Positions 26,216 through 36,462 of a stretch of 64,000 nucleotides of DNA are shown here, in pieces. The position numbers and the translations under genes were made by a program. Position 1 is the stretch's first letter. Every line of letters begins with the position of its first letter. This stretch comes from Oceanobacter kriegii DSM 6294. GTDB taxonomy: Bacteria; Pseudomonadota; Gammaproteobacteria; Pseudomonadales; Oceanobacteraceae. The stretch covers positions 1 to 64,000 of the forward strand of contig NZ_AUGV01000019.1 of NCBI RefSeq assembly GCF_000422845.1. Reading direction: 5' to 3'. A model generated the notes under the pieces. It was not told where the DNA came from. It did not search any database and was given only the letters and a program-made list of their open reading frames with translations.

Positions 26216-28882
26216 TTAAGCCTTCTTCGCCTTCTTGGCGGCTTTTTTCTTGGCGTTCTTTTTGGCGTTCAGCTTCTGGCGTTTGCTGGGCTTTTTCTTG
26301 TCGGATTTTGGTGCCGACTCACTGCTTTCAGCATTGCCTGAAGGCTTCTTGCCAAATGGCTTTTTGCCGCCTTTTTTGGCCGGTTTGCGTTTGCCAGAGC
26401 CGGATTTTTTCGGTCCAAACGGACGGTCTTCCGCCGGTACCACATCGACCAGTTCACCGGTCATTGGGTCAACGGCTTTGCCAACATCGGCGTTCAGACG
26501 CGGTTTTTTGGTGCGATTTTTCGGCTTGTTTCCAACCTTCAATGGCTGCTCTTCAACGCCCTTGGCGGTCGCTACGCGCTTGCGTGGTACTCGCGCTGGT
26601 TCCGGCATTGACTGACGGCCGCTGTTGGTTGGCGCTGTTGCCAGTTCAAAGTCGATCTTGCGTTCGTCGAGGTCGACCGCGGTCACCATCACCCAAAGGC
26701 TGTCGCCGAGGCGGAAGCTGCGACGGGTGCGCTCGCCGGTCATGCGGTGTTTGACGGCATCGAAGTGGTAGTAGTCGTTGCCCAGTGAGGACACATGCAC
26801 CAGACCTTCAACGTAAACGTCTTTCAGCTCAACGAACAAACCGAAGCCGGTGACGGCGGAAATCACGCCTTCAAACACTTCACCCACGCGATCGCGAATG
26901 TACTCACACTTGAGAAAGTCGGTCACGTCGCGGGTGGCGTCGTCGGCACGGCGTTCGGTCATTGAGCAGTGTTCACCCAGCTCGATGATTTTGGCCATGT
27001 CGTACGGGTAAATTTCCGACTTCGGCAGCGGCTTGGCCGTTTCCACCCGCACGCAGTTGCGGCATTCCTGTTCGGAGCGAATCACGCTGCGAATGGCACG
27101 GTGCACCAGCAAATCCGGGTAACGACGAATCGGCGAGGTAAAGTGGGTGTAGGCCTTGTAAGCCAGACCAAAGTGGCCTTCGTTGTCCGGCTGATACACC
27201 GCCTGACTCAGCGAGCGCAGCAGTACGGTCTGGATCAGATGAGAATCCGGACGGTCGGCAATTTGCTCCAGCAGAATCTGGTAGTCCTTCGGATGCGGAT
27301 CACGCTTGCCGGTGTTCACCGACAGGCCCATTTCGCCAAGGAAAGCCCGCAGGTTTTCCAGCTTGTCGGCACTTGGGCCGGCGTGCACGCGGTACAGGCA
27401 CGGCACTTCGTATTTTTGCAGGAAGTTGGCGGTACAGACGTTGGCCGCCAGCATGCACTCTTCGATCAGCATGTGGGCGTCGTTGCGCTCGGTCGGCACT
27501 ATTTCCTGAATCTTGCGCTCGGCGTCAAACTGGATGCGGGTCTCGACCGAGTCGAAGTCCATCGCGCCGCGCTCTTCGCGCTTGCTGCGCAGCAGTTTGA
27601 ACAGCTCGTACAGGTTGTCGATGTAGCTCACCAACTCACCGTAGTGATCGCGCCATTCCTGACCGGCGTCGGTGATTGGCGTCTGGATCATCGACCAGAC
27701 CTTGTTGTAGGTCAGGCGGGCATGGGAGTGAATAATGCCTTCCTGGAACTTGTAGCCGGAGATGTTACCGGCCTTGGAGATGGTCATTTCACACACCATC
27801 ACCAGACGATCAACATTCGGGTTCAGCGAGCACAAACCGTTGGACAGCTTCTCTGGCAGCATCGGCACCACAAAGCCCGGGAAGTACACCGAGTTACCCC
27901 GCTTGTGGCCTTCTTTGTCCAGCTCGGAACCGGCTTTTACGTAATGGGATACGTCGGCAATGGCGACGTACAAACGCCAGCCACCGGTGCTCTTGTTCTT
28001 TTCGCAGTACACCGCGTCATCGAAGTCACGGGCGTCTTCGCCATCGATGGTCACGAACGGCAGGTGACGCAGGTCGATGCGATTCACCTTGTCGGCTTCC
28101 GCCACTTCAAACGGAATGGCGTCGGTTTCTTCCTGAACGCCTTCACCCCATTCGTTGGGAATGTCGTGGCTGCGAATCGCCACTTCAATTTCCATCCCCG
28201 GCGCCAGGTGTTCGCCCAGCACTTCCACCACCCGACCCAGCGGCATGCTGCCCGGGTTCGGCTGTTGGGTAATGTCCACCACCACAAACTGGCCGTGTTC
28301 TGCCTTATTGCGGTTTTCCGGCGCAATCAGCACTTCCAGCGGAATACGCTTGTTGTCTGGCTGCACCACGCCCATGCCGGATTGGTCGTAATAACGACCG
28401 ACAATCTGGCGGGTGTTGCGCTCAATCACCTGAACGATCTTGCCTTCCGGCCGACCACGACGGTCGTGACCCATGATCTGCACCGCGACCTTATCGCCGT
28501 GGAAGACCTTACGCATCTGGCGGTTGGACAGAAAAATATCGTCATCGCCGTCGCGCAGCACAAAGCCAAAGCCGTCTTTATGGCCCATCACCTTGCCAAC
28601 AATCAGGTCGGCTTTTTCGAGTGGGAAAAACTGGTTGCGACGATTGCTCATCAGCTGGCCGTCACGGCACATGGCGATCAGGCGACGACGCAGGGCTTCA
28701 ACCCGCTCTTCGTCGGTTTCAGCCAACGCCTGGCACACTTCCTCGTGGGTCATCGGCCGGTCGGCTTGGTCCAGAAAAGCAAGTAGCGCTTCCCGGCTTG
28801 GCACCGGATTGTCGTACTTCTGCGCTTCCTGCGCGGCATTGGGATCGTTGATGACCGGGGTTTTGGAAGGGGAATCCGCCAA
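26216..28882 (-). CDS. rnr: Ribonuclease R
   Basis: This 888-residue 3'-5' exoribonuclease degrades structured RNA. It has an N-terminal winged-helix domain (REALLAFLDQADRPMTHEEV), cold-shock domains (GKVMGHKDGFGFVLRDG), and an RNB catalytic domain with the acidic cluster DGEDARDFDDAVY near 284. An S1 domain follows (EGVISAVTGFGLFVELKDVYVEG), then a long Lys-rich tail of about 140 residues thought to unwind RNA or bind ribosomes. I place the start at TTG 28882, because AGGAG lies seven bases upstream. The longer frame has no ribosome site. Its stop codon abuts the heptamer array. Confidence 0.95.
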   Translation of the reverse strand: MADSPSKTPVINDPNAAQEAQKYDNPVPSREALLAFLDQADRPMTHEEVCQALAETDEERVEALRRRLIAMCRDGQLMSNRRNQFFPLEKADLIVGKVMGHKDGFGFVLRDGDDDIFLSNRQMRKVFHGDKVAVQIMGHDRRGRPEGKIVQVIERNTRQIVGRYYDQSGMGVVQPDNKRIPLEVLIAPENRNKAEHGQFVVVDITQQPNPGSMPLGRVVEVLGEHLAPGMEIEVAIRSHDIPNEWGEGVQEETDAIPFEVAEADKVNRIDLRHLPFVTIDGEDARDFDDAVYCEKNKSTGGWRLYVAIADVSHYVKAGSELDKEGHKRGNSVYFPGFVVPMLPEKLSNGLCSLNPNVDRLVMVCEMTISKAGNISGYKFQEGIIHSHARLTYNKVWSMIQTPITDAGQEWRDHYGELVSYIDNLYELFKLLRSKREERGAMDFDSVETRIQFDAERKIQEIVPTERNDAHMLIEECMLAANVCTANFLQKYEVPCLYRVHAGPSADKLENLRAFLGEMGLSVNTGKRDPHPKDYQILLEQIADRPDSHLIQTVLLRSLSQAVYQPDNEGHFGLAYKAYTHFTSPIRRYPDLLVHRAIRSVIRSEQECRNCVRVETAKPLPKSEIYPYDMAKIIELGEHCSMTERRADDATRDVTDFLKCEYIRDRVGEVFEGVISAVTGFGLFVELKDVYVEGLVHVSSLGNDYYHFDAVKHRMTGERTRRSFRLGDSLWVMVTAVDLDERKIDFELATAPTNSGRQSMPEPARVPRKRVATAKGVEEQPLKVGNKPKNRTKKPRLNADVGKAVDPMTGELVDVVPAEDRPFGPKKSGSGKRKPAKKGGKKPFGKKPSGNAESSESAPKSDKKKPSKRQKLNAKKNAKKKAAKKAKKA

Positions 28883-29010
28883 GGGTCGGCTCCTTATGTT
28901 GATGCTTGTAAGGGGCACCGGGGCTTGCCATCGATTCGGTTGCGGCACGGCCTGCGGTGTTCAGCCGGTGTTCGGAAGCACCGGCAGATTGGTAGTATTG
29001 GCACAGTATA

Positions 29011-29041
29011 CCGAAAGCAGGCCTGACGCGCCTGCTTTCGG
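29011..29041. terminator. Strong stem-loop between the DUF971 gene and rnr
   Basis: CCGAAAGCAGGC and GCCTGCTTTCGG pair over twelve bases around a seven-base loop, 30 bp after the DUF971 stop. No T-tract follows in the minus direction, so it may slow or process transcripts rather than end them cleanly. Confidence 0.5.
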
Positions 29042-29070
29042 GGTCAGCTATTTTTCAGGCTGATTTCAGG

Positions 29071-29442
29071 TTACAGCGCCTTGAAATTAATATTGAGACT
29101 GTCGCGGCTGGCACCGGCTTGCTCAAGCTGGTCGAGGTATTCCTGCCACATGCTGTCGTGATTCAGGCACACATGACGCAGATAGTTCCAGTCGTAGAGG
29201 CCGGAATCGTGACCATCATCAAACACCAGTTTGAGAGCGTAATTGCCCGCCGGTTCAATGCGCAGCAGGCCAACGTTTTTCTTGCCGGTTTGCAGCACAC
29301 CATTACCGGTGCCGTGCCCGCGCACCTCAGCCGAGGGTGACCACACCCGCAGGAATTCAAAGCTCAGTGCATACACTTGCTCACCGTAGCGCAGTTCAAC
29401 GCAGCGACTGTTCTTTCTGACTTTTATGCCATCTGGCTTCAC
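29071..29442 (-). CDS. DUF971 (GBBH-like N-terminal domain) protein
   Basis: This 123-residue single-domain protein of the DUF971 family resembles the N-terminal domain of gamma-butyrobetaine hydroxylase. Typical motifs are LSFEFLRVWSPSAEV and LKLVFDDGHDSGLYDWNYLRHV. Stand-alone members are common in proteobacteria; a role in iron-sulfur cluster or metal handling has been suggested for some relatives. It lies upstream of rnr on the same strand but is separated from it by a strong hairpin. The start gives the normal family length. Confidence 0.88.
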   Translation of the reverse strand: MKPDGIKVRKNSRCVELRYGEQVYALSFEFLRVWSPSAEVRGHGTGNGVLQTGKKNVGLLRIEPAGNYALKLVFDDGHDSGLYDWNYLRHVCLNHDSMWQEYLDQLEQAGASRDSLNINFKAL

Positions 29443-29609
29443 TCATGCCACCTTTCTGACGATAACCATTGCAAGTCTGAAATATAACCTAGACTCAAAA
29501 GACCATCTATGAAATCCGCCCGCAGGCGGACGATGGTCGACCCACACTATCGCCCTTGCCGGACGCAAGGCGTGACCGACAAGAATGAGAGCAATACAGG
29601 TACCCGGGA

Positions 29610-31250
29610 ATGAATTCACTGCGCCAATTGAGTATCAAAACCCGCTTGTGGATGCTGCTGGCTGCCACCATCGTGTGCGTTGCCGTCATCGTACTGCAAG
29701 GCTTGAACCAGACCTACGAGTCGACTCTGGCAGCCAAGAAGGCCTTCACCAAGAATCTGGTGGACGACACCTACAGCATCGTCCAGCACTACGCCGAACA
29801 CGCGCGTGAAGGCCTGACCACCACAGAGCAGGCCCAGAAAGACGCCATGAAAGTGCTGATGGCCAAGCGTTACGACGATGGCAAGGGCTACTATTTCATT
29901 ACCTCGCCACAGAACGTGATGGTCGGCCACCCGATCAAACCCCAGCTGATCGGCAAGGACCTGACCAACAATCAGGACGCCAACGGCAAATACCATTTCC
30001 GTGAGATGAGCAAGGTGACCGCCGAGAATCCGGCCGGTGGCTTCGTGTCCTATTTCTGGGAACACCCGGAACAGAAGCAACCAATGGAGAAGGTCAGCTA
30101 CGTGCGCCTGTTCAAGGAGTGGGGCTGGATCATAGGCACCGGCGTGCATCTGGATGATGTGGCCGCCGCCAGCCGCGATGCCGGTATCACCATGATGACC
30201 ACCTCGGTAATCTTTGTTGGCCTGCTGGTTGCCGTGATTCTGATGATTTCCCGCAGCATCGGCCAGCCGCTGTCGAACCTCAACAACGCCATGTCGAACA
30301 TTGCCCAGGGCGAAGGTGACCTGACACAGCGACTGCCCGCCCGTGGCGACGATGAAATCACCGCCATTGCCCAGAATTTCAACCTGTTTGTGGAAACCAT
30401 CCAGAATCTGGTGCGCGAGAGCCAATCAACAGCGCGTAACCTGTCAGGCCTGACCAGTGAGATCACCGGCCTTGGCAACGAAACCCGCCAGATGGCCGAC
30501 AGCCAGCTGCAACAAACCGATCAGGCCGCCACTGGCTCCCAGCAAATGAGCCTGACCATTCAGGAAGTGGCCGGTAATGCCGAACGTGCGGCAGCCGCCG
30601 CCCGTGACGCCGATGACAACGCCCAGCGCGGCTTGCAGACCATGAAGCAAACCCGCGAACGCATTATGGAGCTGGCCTCCAATATTGATGAATCCAGCAA
30701 TGTGATCCGTGGCCTGCAATCCGAAACCGACGCCATTGGCTCGGTGCTGGATGTGATTCGTGGCATCGCCGAACAAACCAACCTGCTGGCACTGAACGCC
30801 GCCATTGAGGCCGCCCGTGCCGGTGAGCAAGGTCGTGGCTTTGCGGTGGTCGCCGACGAAGTGCGGACCCTGGCGTCGCGTACCCAGGAATCCACCGAAG
30901 AAATCAACAAGATGATTTCCCGACTGCAGAATCAGGCTGCCCAGGCGGTCAGTTCCATGGAAGAAAACGCCCGCCATTCGGAAGCCACCTCCGAAATGTC
31001 GCGCTACGCCAGCGAAGCCATTTCAACCATTTCCGACGCGGTCAGCACCATTTCTGAAATGAACCTGAGCATCGCCGGTGCTGTGGAACAGCAAAGCGCG
31101 GCGGCCAACGAAATCAGCGGTAACGTCAACGAAGTGGCCGAAGCATCGCGCCGCATTGCCGACAACATGGGCCGCACCGAAGCTACCGCCAAAACCCTGG
31201 CCAGCAGCACCCAATCCCTGAGTTCGCTGATTGCCCGTTTCCGGGCCTGA
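29610..31250 (+). CDS. Methyl-accepting chemotaxis protein with single Cache domain
   Basis: This 546-residue chemoreceptor has TM1 near 12-32 and a periplasmic sCache_2-type sensor to about 190 ([34 protein letters not shown]). TM2 is near 192-212, then a HAMP domain ([20 protein letters not shown]). The cytoplasmic coiled-coil has the invariant tip [20 protein letters not shown] near 386. No C-terminal methylation-enzyme pentapeptide is present (it ends ARFRA). The ligand is unknown; small carboxylates are common for this sensor class. It is a single-gene unit ended by a strong terminator. Confidence 0.95.
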   Translation: MNSLRQLSIKTRLWMLLAATIVCVAVIVLQGLNQTYESTLAAKKAFTKNLVDDTYSIVQHYAEHAREGLTTTEQAQKDAMKVLMAKRYDDGKGYYFITSPQNVMVGHPIKPQLIGKDLTNNQDANGKYHFREMSKVTAENPAGGFVSYFWEHPEQKQPMEKVSYVRLFKEWGWIIGTGVHLDDVAAASRDAGITMMTTSVIFVGLLVAVILMISRSIGQPLSNLNNAMSNIAQGEGDLTQRLPARGDDEITAIAQNFNLFVETIQNLVRESQSTARNLSGLTSEITGLGNETRQMADSQLQQTDQAATGSQQMSLTIQEVAGNAERAAAAARDADDNAQRGLQTMKQTRERIMELASNIDESSNVIRGLQSETDAIGSVLDVIRGIAEQTNLLALNAAIEAARAGEQGRGFAVVADEVRTLASRTQESTEEINKMISRLQNQAAQAVSSMEENARHSEATSEMSRYASEAISTISDAVSTISEMNLSIAGAVEQQSAAANEISGNVNEVAEASRRIADNMGRTEATAKTLASSTQSLSSLIARFRA

Positions 31251-31303
31251 CGCCATCCATGTTTGACTGACGCTCTCTACTCGACGACGCCATTGGCGTC
31301 CTT

Positions 31304-31334
31304 GCCCGCTCCTCCCCGGAAGCGGGCTTTTTTA
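31304..31334 (+). terminator. Terminator of the chemoreceptor gene
   Basis: GCCCGCT and AGCGGGC form the stem with a ten-base loop, followed by TTTTTT. It begins 54 bp after the stop codon. Confidence 0.9.
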
Positions 31335-31352
31335 TGGCCGCAAAACGCCCAT

Positions 31353-31385
31353 AAAAAAACCGGCGGTGCGATGCACGGCCGGTTT
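31353..31385 (-). terminator. Terminator of hslVU
   Basis: On the minus strand AAACCGGC and GCCGGTTT pair, with the stem continuing through GTGC/GCAC, followed by seven T. It starts 26 bp after the hslU stop. Confidence 0.9.
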
Positions 31386-31410
31386 CTTCATTTTTCTTCA
31401 ATGACAGATA

Positions 31411-32751
31411 TCAGAGAATAAACTGGCTGAGATCCTGGTTCTTGGCCACTGCACCCAGTTGTTCGTCCACATAAGCGGCGTCGATCACAACGGCTTCGGT
31501 CAGGTCTGTGGCTTCAAACGAGACTTTTTCCAGCAAACGCTCCAACAGGGTGTGCAGACGACGGGCACCGATGTTTTCGGTGGTTTCGTTAACGTCGTAG
31601 GCGATTTCTGCGATGCGCTTGATGGCGTCTTCGCGGAATTCCAGATCTACCCCTTCGGTTTTCAGCAACGCACGGTACTGTTCGGTCAGTGATGCACTTG
31701 GCTCGGTCAGGATGCGCTCGAAATCGTTCGGCGTCAGCGCCTGCAATTCAACCCGAATCGGCAAACGGCCTTGCAGTTCAGGAATCAGATCAGACGGCTT
31801 GGCCAGATGGAACGCGCCGGACGCCACAAACAGGATGTGGTCAGTCTTGACCATGCCGTGCTTGGTGGAAACCGTGCAACCTTCAATCAATGGCAGCAGG
31901 TCACGCTGAACCCCTTCACGGCTGACGTCACCGCCAGAGCCGCTTTCGCCGCGCTTGGCAACCTTGTCAATTTCGTCGATGAAGACAATACCGTTCTGTT
32001 CCACCAGCTCGACCGCACGAACCTTCAGATCTTCCATGTTCACCAGCTTGGCGGCTTCTTCGTCACGAATCAGCTTCATGGCATCGGCGATCTTCATCTT
32101 GCGAGAGGTTTTCTTCTCGTTGCCAAGATTGGAGAACATGTTTTGCAGCTGGCTGGTCATTTCTTCCATGCCCGGCGGCGTCATGATCTCAACACCCATT
32201 GGCGCCTGCGCCACTTCGATGTCGATTTCCTTGTCGTCCAGTTCGCCCTGACGCAATTTCTTGCGGAATACCTGGCGGGTAGAAGAATCTTCGCGCTTCG
32301 GCTCGGTGGTGGTATCCCAGTCAGAAGCCGGACGGGCTGGCGGCAGCAGGGCATCCAGAATACGCTCTTCAGCGGCTTCTTCGGCCTTGTTGCCGACCTT
32401 CTTCATTTCCTGCTCGCGCAGCAGCTTGATGCCGGTTTCGACCAGATCACGAATGATGGATTCAACGTCCTTACCAACGTAACCCACTTCGGTGAACTTG
32501 GTGGCTTCCACCTTGATGAACGGCGCGTTGGCCAGCTTGGCCAAACGACGGGCGATCTCGGTTTTACCCACACCGGTCGGGCCAATCATCAGAATATTCT
32601 TTGGGGTCACTTCGTCGCGCAGCTCAGGGTTCAGCTGCATCCGACGCCAGCGGTTACGCAGGGCAATCGCCACCGCACGCTTGGCATCGTGCTGGCCGAC
32701 AATATGGCGGTCCAGCTCGTGAACAATTTCTCTTGGAGTCATCTGGCTCAT
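31411..32751 (-). CDS. hslU: HslU, ATPase of the HslUV protease
   Basis: This 446-residue AAA+ unfoldase feeds substrates to the HslV peptidase. It has Walker [18 protein letters not shown] near residue 54, the pore motif GYVGKDVES, Walker [17 protein letters not shown], the sensor region GRLPIRVEL and the C-terminal tail ending DLSQFIL that activates HslV. The ATG at 32751 overlaps the hslV stop codon (ATGA). The longer frame starting MSGRRRR is an artefact that reaches into hslV. A sigma-32 promoter upstream of hslV drives the pair. Confidence 0.97.
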   Translation of the reverse strand: MSQMTPREIVHELDRHIVGQHDAKRAVAIALRNRWRRMQLNPELRDEVTPKNILMIGPTGVGKTEIARRLAKLANAPFIKVEATKFTEVGYVGKDVESIIRDLVETGIKLLREQEMKKVGNKAEEAAEERILDALLPPARPASDWDTTTEPKREDSSTRQVFRKKLRQGELDDKEIDIEVAQAPMGVEIMTPPGMEEMTSQLQNMFSNLGNEKKTSRKMKIADAMKLIRDEEAAKLVNMEDLKVRAVELVEQNGIVFIDEIDKVAKRGESGSGGDVSREGVQRDLLPLIEGCTVSTKHGMVKTDHILFVASGAFHLAKPSDLIPELQGRLPIRVELQALTPNDFERILTEPSASLTEQYRALLKTEGVDLEFREDAIKRIAEIAYDVNETTENIGARRLHTLLERLLEKVSFEATDLTEAVVIDAAYVDEQLGAVAKNQDLSQFIL

Positions 32752-33299
32752 ACGTTTTCTCCGCCGTTGACGTCTGCGCCTTCCAGACATTCAATGGTCA
32801 TATTGTCGTTGGTGAAGACACAAATTTCACCGGCAATGGCGAGGCTCTTCTCGGCAATGTCGCGGGCGTTCATATCGGTGTTACGCAACAACGCCCGGGC
32901 AGACGCCAGCGCAAAATGACCGCCGGACCCCACACCAATCAAATCTTCTTCCGGCTGCACCACATCACCGTTGCCCGTAATAATCAGGGAAGCGGTATGG
33001 TCAGCCACGGCCAGAATGGCTTCCAGCTTGCGCAGTGCGCGGTCGGAACGCCACTCTTTCGCCAGTTCCACCGCCGCACGGGTCAGCTGACCGTGGTGCT
33101 GCTGCAACTGGGCTTCGAATTTCTCGAACAAGGTGAATGCATCCGCCGTGCTGCCTGCGAATCCGGCCAGCACCTTGTTGTTGTACAAGCGACGAACCTT
33201 GCGGGCGTTGCCTTTCATCACGGTATTGCCCAGGGAAACCTGGCCGTCACCGGCAATCACCACCTGGTCGCCACGGCGTACGGATACAATCGTTGTCAT
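32748..33299 (-). CDS. hslV: HslV, peptidase subunit of HslUV
   Basis: This 183-residue proteasome-like threonine peptidase starts [12 protein letters not shown], so after Met removal the N-terminal Thr is the nucleophile. Supporting motifs are [18 protein letters not shown] and the [14 protein letters not shown] near 125, which holds metal- and structure-forming residues. It degrades heat-shock substrates with HslU. Translation is coupled to hslU. The gene is divergent from slyD, and a heat-shock promoter lies just upstream. Confidence 0.97.
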   Translation of the reverse strand: MTTIVSVRRGDQVVIAGDGQVSLGNTVMKGNARKVRRLYNNKVLAGFAGSTADAFTLFEKFEAQLQQHHGQLTRAAVELAKEWRSDRALRKLEAILAVADHTASLIITGNGDVVQPEEDLIGVGSGGHFALASARALLRNTDMNARDIAEKSLAIAGEICVFTNDNMTIECLEGADVNGGENV

Positions 33300-33333
33300 A
33301 CGTTTTTCCTGTCGGCTTTCGGTTAAAGGAGAG

Positions 33334-33361
33334 AAATGGGGGCAACAATTTTGAAATCAAG
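33334..33361 (-). promoter_or_regulatory. Sigma-32 heat-shock promoter of hslVU
   Basis: On the minus strand CTTGAT (33361-33356), a 14-base spacer and CCCCATTT (33341-33334) match the heat-shock consensus CTTGAA-N13-15-CCCCATNT, with one mismatch in the -35 box. The -10 box ends 35 bp upstream of the hslV start codon. Confidence 0.85.
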
Positions 33362-33505
33362 GGGCTGACAGCGCAGACCAGAATTGTTCTCAAACAGACT
33401 ATTGCCAAGCCGCCCGCCGGTGTAGACACTGCGCAGCCAGAGACACGCTTCGCCCGGACACACACCGTGACCGCAAGCGCGCCACACCCAGACAAGAGAC
33501 CCACC

Positions 33506-33991
33506 ATGATTACCAAAAATTCCGTCGTTGAACTGCATTACGAACTGTCTGAAAAAGGCGGTGAGCTGATTGAATCCACCCGTGCCGCCAACAGCGACCC
33601 GATTTTGTACCTGCACGGCCACAACCAAATGCTGGCCGCCTTTGAAGCCGCCATCGAAGGCCATCAGGCTGGCGACACCTTCGACATGGAACTGAGCCCG
33701 GAACAGGCCTACGGCCAACCGAAGCCAGACGCCACCATGCGCATTCCGGTCAAGCACCTGCAAGGGGCCAAAAAATGGAAGGCTGGCATGCTGGCCGATG
33801 TACAAACCGAGCACGGCCCTCGCAAGGTACGGGTGATCAAGCCAGGTCGTTTTATGGTCGAAGTTGACACCAACCACCCATTGGCCGGCAAAAGCCTGAA
33901 ATTCGCAGTAGAGGTGATCAGCGTGCGTGAAGCCACCGCCGAAGAACTGGCCCACGGCCATGCTCACGCTGGCGGTCACTGCCACAGCTAA
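33506..33991 (+). CDS. slyD: FKBP-type peptidyl-prolyl isomerase SlyD
   Basis: This 161-residue protein catalyses prolyl cis-trans isomerisation and acts as a chaperone and nickel carrier for hydrogenase maturation. The FKBP half (MITKNSVVELHYELSEKGG) is split by an insert-in-flap domain (GQPKPDATMRIPVKHL) and ends with FAVEVISVREATAEEL. A short His-rich tail HGHAHAGGHCHS binds metal; it is shorter than the tail of E. coli SlyD. The ATG at 33506 is the first that gives the family N-terminus. It is divergent from the hslVU operon. Confidence 0.93.
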   Translation: MITKNSVVELHYELSEKGGELIESTRAANSDPILYLHGHNQMLAAFEAAIEGHQAGDTFDMELSPEQAYGQPKPDATMRIPVKHLQGAKKWKAGMLADVQTEHGPRKVRVIKPGRFMVEVDTNHPLAGKSLKFAVEVISVREATAEELAHGHAHAGGHCHS

Positions 33992-34179
33992 ACAGCCCGC
34001 AAAACGGTCACATGGATGGTCGAAAATCTGACCTGCAACCTGTATCCGGCCATCCCGTTGCTGGCATACTGTTCTCTACCCAAAAGGGCATCGCAGTATG
34101 GCAGCGGCGTGATAAGCTGCCAACACGATGCATTTGACCGTCACAGCCTTCTGGCTTTGCCTCCCCTATCAAGGAGAAG

Positions 34180-34758
34180 ATGATGAAGATTCGTACTACC
34201 CTGGTCATGCTGGCTGCTGCCGCAACCCTGGCCGCCTGTGGTGAAACCAAGCCCCAGGCCGTCGATTGTCCTTACCCGGGCACCAACCAACCGGCACCTG
34301 CCTGGGTGTGTGGTGAAGCCCCTGAAGGCGCTGGTTTGACCGCCGTTGGTTTTGCCGACAAGTCCGGTGCTGGCATGAACTTCATGAAGCAAATGGCTTC
34401 TGCGGCAGCCCGTGCGGAACTGGCCACCACCATGAAGGTGGAAGTGTCCAACATGATCAAGCAGTACGCCGAAACCACCGGCGCTGGCGACGATGAAACC
34501 GTCGATCTGGTGAACACCTCGGTCACCAAGCAGATCACCTCGGAAACCCTGATTGGCACCCGCATTCTGAAGCAGGTTTCGATGCCAAATGGCGGTCTGG
34601 CGGTACTGATTGGTCTGAACCCGGAAGGCGTCAGTGAAATTGCCGAGCAGGCACTGAAGACCTCTATGGCCAACGATCGCGCTTTGTGGCAGAAATTCCA
34701 GTCTGAAAAAGCGTTCGATGAAATGGCAGAAGACATTGCTGCCATGAAAGGCGAGTAA
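34180..34758 (+). CDS. LPP20-family lipoprotein
   Basis: This 192-residue lipoprotein has a signal ending in the lipobox LAACG (Cys21). The mature part begins with a Cys/Pro-rich segment (DCPYPGTNQPAPAWVCGEAP). It then follows the LPP20 pattern, in which amphipathic helices and strands include MASAAARAELATTMKVEV and a later VSMPNGGLAVLIGLNPEG. LPP20-type proteins are outer-membrane lipoproteins of uncertain role, often linked to envelope or flagellar functions. A good Shine-Dalgarno (AAGGAGA) precedes the ATG. A terminator separates it from the transglutaminase-like gene that follows. Confidence 0.85.
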   Translation: MMKIRTTLVMLAAAATLAACGETKPQAVDCPYPGTNQPAPAWVCGEAPEGAGLTAVGFADKSGAGMNFMKQMASAAARAELATTMKVEVSNMIKQYAETTGAGDDETVDLVNTSVTKQITSETLIGTRILKQVSMPNGGLAVLIGLNPEGVSEIAEQALKTSMANDRALWQKFQSEKAFDEMAEDIAAMKGE

Positions 34759-34775
34759 CCGACTCGCCAGACGAT

Positions 34776-34803
34776 AAAGCCGGCGTCTGCCGGCTTTGTT
34801 GTT
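34776..34803 (+). terminator. Terminator of the LPP20 lipoprotein gene
   Basis: AAAGCCGGC and GCCGGCTTT form a nine-pair stem with a four-base loop, followed by GTTGTTTC. A second, T-less hairpin GGCGAGT/ACTCGCC spans the stop codon at 34750-34768. Confidence 0.75.
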
Positions 34804-34833
34804 TCTGACACTGTATTCGTTGTGAGGGCCGAT

Positions 34834-36324
34834 ATGGCTCATTGTTCTGTGATGACCTTGTCCACCAGATTGCTGGCCGGTGCGCTGGCGCTACTGCCAC
34901 TCAGCAGCCTCGCCAATTCCGAATACCAGCAATGGCTACAACAAACCCGCAAGGAATATCAGGCCTACCTGGATGCCAACGACAAGGCATTTCTGGGATT
35001 CCTGCAACAGCAGTGGGAGGTCGTGGATATCTCCGCGCCGGAACAGCGCGATAACACCCCCAAGCCCGTCGATCTGCCGCAAGCACCAGAGCCGGAGCCG
35101 GTCATTGAAGACGACACGCCGCTGGTGACCCTGCCGCCTGTACTGCCAGAAGCACCGAACAAGCCGACACCACGACCAAAAGACGCAGATACAGATTCAG
35201 ATACAACAGCCACACCATCCGCACCGAAAAACCAGCGGAAGGCACAGCTGGATTTCTTTGGCGACCGCATCACCATTCACTACCCGAAAACCTTTCGCCA
35301 GCAACGCTTCTTCCGTCGCGTCAGCAGCGACGGCATCGCCAAGGCCTGGCAAACCCTCGCTGAAACCCCGCATCAGGCATTGGTGAGCGAGCTACAGCAA
35401 ACCGTCCAGCAGCTGCAACTGAACGACTGGGGGGCCGCATTGCTGTTCGACCAATTTGTTCGCAGCCTCAATATTTCCGAACATAGCCGGGTGCTCACCA
35501 GCTGGTTCCTGCTGGTCAAGGCTGGCTACGATGCCCGCGTCGCCTATGACGACAAGCAGGTTTACCTGTTAATCGCGACCTCCGAGCAGCTTTACGGTGT
35601 CACCTTCTTTACGCTCAACGGCAAGCGCTATTATTCGGTCAACCTCAACGGCGACAACCTGACCGCCAGCTCGGTGTACACCTACGACGGCCAACACGAC
35701 CTTGGCAAAGCACCGATCCGCTTCGATCAACCCAACCGTTTTGTCGCCGGCGGCAATACCGAACGCCGTACCCTTGAATTCAACTACGACGGCCACCCCT
35801 GGTCGGTGCAGCTGGACTTGCCACAAGGCTACGTCGGTTACTACGCCCAATACCCGCAACTGGCATTAGCCAGCTATTTCCGAGCAGGCGTACCCACCGC
35901 CATTGGCCAGCAATTGCTGCAACAGTTGCAGCCACTGGTAAAAGATCAAACCGAACTGGAAGCCGCCAACCGCCTGATTCGCTTTGTGCAAACAGCATTC
36001 GCCTACGAAACCGACGAACAGCAGTTCCAGCAGGAGAACTACCTGTTTGCGGCCGAGACCCTGTATTACCCCTACTCCGACTGCGAAGACCGCGCCATTC
36101 TCTATTCCTGGCTGGTCAACGAGCTGTTGGGACTGGACACCGTGATCATGTCGTTTCCGGGCCATGTTGCAACGGCGATCAACTTTCGCGGCCACGTGGA
36201 GGGGACTGGCTGGCAGCAAAACGGTAAACGTTACGTCATTGCCGACCCGACCTTTGTGAACGCCAACGTCGGCATGGTGATGCCACAGTACAGCAAACTG
36301 ACGCCCACGCTGACCGGCTTCTGA
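34834..36324 (+). CDS. Secreted transglutaminase-like protein
   Basis: The protein has 496 residues. The predicted signal peptide ends at SLANSEY, and a Pro/Asp/Thr-rich linker (about 70-130) leads into a beta-rich middle domain. The C-terminal domain has a transglutaminase/cysteine-protease-like triad: Cys in YSDCEDRAILY (about 417), His in SFPGHVATAI (about 444) and Asp in YVIADPTF (about 471). This order matches periplasmic transglutaminase-like cysteine peptidases. The start at 34834 has GAGG eight bases upstream. Function is unknown; cross-linking or trimming of an envelope protein is possible. It follows the LPP20 lipoprotein gene. Confidence 0.7.
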   Translation: MAHCSVMTLSTRLLAGALALLPLSSLANSEYQQWLQQTRKEYQAYLDANDKAFLGFLQQQWEVVDISAPEQRDNTPKPVDLPQAPEPEPVIEDDTPLVTLPPVLPEAPNKPTPRPKDADTDSDTTATPSAPKNQRKAQLDFFGDRITIHYPKTFRQQRFFRRVSSDGIAKAWQTLAETPHQALVSELQQTVQQLQLNDWGAALLFDQFVRSLNISEHSRVLTSWFLLVKAGYDARVAYDDKQVYLLIATSEQLYGVTFFTLNGKRYYSVNLNGDNLTASSVYTYDGQHDLGKAPIRFDQPNRFVAGGNTERRTLEFNYDGHPWSVQLDLPQGYVGYYAQYPQLALASYFRAGVPTAIGQQLLQQLQPLVKDQTELEAANRLIRFVQTAFAYETDEQQFQQENYLFAAETLYYPYSDCEDRAILYSWLVNELLGLDTVIMSFPGHVATAINFRGHVEGTGWQQNGKRYVIADPTFVNANVGMVMPQYSKLTPTLTGF

Positions 36325-36462
36325 TCCGAGCTATTTCTGAGATGGGCTGCCTCTGAGTCGGGCTGTGTGCCAAACAGCAGCCCCTCGATGCGCAGGACGG
36401 GAGTTTGATACACTGCCAGTCGCAACCACCATTCACGATAACAACAGCGAAGGGCCAACACA

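Noticed and set aside
26969-28786. A 605-codon open frame opposite rnr
   Set aside because: It is antisense to RNase R with low-complexity composition and no ribosome site; a shadow frame.
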